Assembly (NCBI RefSeq): GCF_905171765.1
Contig: NC_053390.1
Coordinates: 307,648,984 to 307,712,983 of the forward strand
Reading direction: 5' to 3'
Length of the DNA: 64,000 bases
Origin: Bufo bufo
Taxonomy: Eukaryota; Chordata; Amphibia; Anura; Bufonidae
This document shows positions 63,201-64,000 of this stretch, piece by piece. Every line of letters begins with the position of its first letter. Position 1 is the first letter of the stretch. The notes under the pieces were generated by a model. That model had not been told where the DNA came from. It searched no databases and saw only the letters and a list, made by a program, of their open reading frames with translations. Position numbers and translations under genes: made by a program.

Positions 63201-64000
63201 CGCTACTATATTCCACAGCGCTTTACAGACATTAGCATCCACTTATATAGCGCTACTATATACCACAGCCCTTTACAGACATTAGCATCCACTTATATAG
63301 CGCTACTATATTCCACAGCTCTTTACAGACATTAGCATCCACTTATATAGCGCTACTATATTCCACAGCGCTTTACAGACATTAGCATCCACTTATATAG
63401 CTCTACTATATTCCGCAGCACTTTACAGACATTAGCATCCACTTATATAGCGCTACTATATACCACAGCCCTTTACAGACATTAGCATCCACTTATATAG
63501 CGCTACTATATTCCACAGCCCTTTACAGACATTAGCATCCACTTATATAGCGCTACTATAATCCACAGCCCTTTACAGACATTAGCATCCACTTATATAG
63601 CGCTACTATATTCCACAGCCCTTTACAGACATTAGCATCCACTTATATAGCGCTACTATATTCCACAGCACTTTACAGACATTAGCATCCACTTATATAG
63701 CGCTACTATATTCCACAGCGCTTTACAGACATTAGCATCCACTTATATAGCGCTACTATATTCCACAGCACTTTACAGACATTAGCATCCACTTATATAG
63801 CGCTACTATATTCCACAGCACTTTACAGACATTAGCATCCACTTATATAGCGCTACTATATTCCGCAGCGCTTTACAGACATTAGCATCCACTTATATAG
63901 CGCTACTATATTCCACAGCACTTTACAGACATTAGCATCCACTTATATAGCGCTACTATATTCCACAGCACTTTACAGACATTAGCATCCACTTATATAG
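57241..64000. repeat. 50-bp satellite-like tandem array, 135 units, open at window end
   Basis: The unit is acttatatagcgctactata then ttccacagcactttacagac then attagcatcc, exactly 50 bp. From 57241 to 63990 there are 135 consecutive units with no net length change, and the 136th begins at 63991. Variation is by substitution, mostly at unit position 30 (A, G or C), position 25 (A or G) and position 22 (T or A). The unit contains the palindrome AGCGCT. No spacers and no gene are present. The edge at 57240 is sharp against 'ttatttattttatgc'. Confidence 0.98.

Noticed and set aside
57241..64000. CRISPR-like array
   Set aside because: Units are contiguous 50-mers with no unique spacers, and the setting is a vertebrate genome.

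Overview
This window is nuclear DNA of a vertebrate, most probably an anuran amphibian. It has spliced genes with GT/AG introns and long repeat-filled intergenic stretches. The repeats are frog-type: TTAA-flanked MITEs, MITEs ending in variants of 'ttcacac...agcg', Tc1, hAT, CR1, L1, Penelope and possible DIRS elements. Two host genes are supported, and both can be read exon by exon. THTPA (thiamine triphosphatase, + strand, coding exons 15453-15996 and 17177-17277) gives a 214-residue protein. NGDN (neuroguidin, - strand, ten coding exons between 56129 and 41592) gives a 313-residue protein. The two genes are neighbours in the human genome as well, so this looks like conserved synteny; here they converge. 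No ZFHX2 coding sequence, which lies between them in human, was seen.

Layout. 1-5400: the 5' end of a Tc1-like element running off the left edge, several MITEs and hairpin repeats. 5100-14565: an old + strand L1-type LINE (ORF1 relic, endonuclease, RT and C-terminal relics) broken by a - strand CR1-like LINE and by TTAA MITEs, then a 5'-truncated - strand L1 with a visible target-site duplication. 15450-17365: THTPA. 17620-25560: MITEs, a long TTAA-type repeat, a hAT element with an 8-bp duplication, and one stretch of apparently low-copy DNA. 25560-37010: two halves of one kind of Tc1 element separated by about 10 kb of nested insertions: TTAA elements, a Penelope-like retroelement with RT and GIY-YIG domains, and a Tc1 foldback. 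37011-41590: poorly recognised sequence (possibly a decayed DIRS element), TTAA MITEs and the NGDN 3' end.

41592-56129: NGDN. Its large introns carry a 33-bp minisatellite, a DIRS-like element, TTAA MITEs, an intact DD34E Tc1 transposon and a hAT element with two minisatellites. The NGDN 5' flank is a foldback with four CACGTG boxes and one TGACGTCA. 57241-64000 is a single satellite-like array of a 50-bp unit: 135 copies with no length change, and still running at the window edge.

The host genes act separately: THTPA hydrolyses thiamine triphosphate, and NGDN is a Sas10/Utp3-family protein of ribosome biogenesis and translation control. Everything else is mobile or repetitive DNA, and its nesting order gives a relative insertion history. 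Family names for repeats come from recognised protein motifs, termini and target sites, not from a database search.
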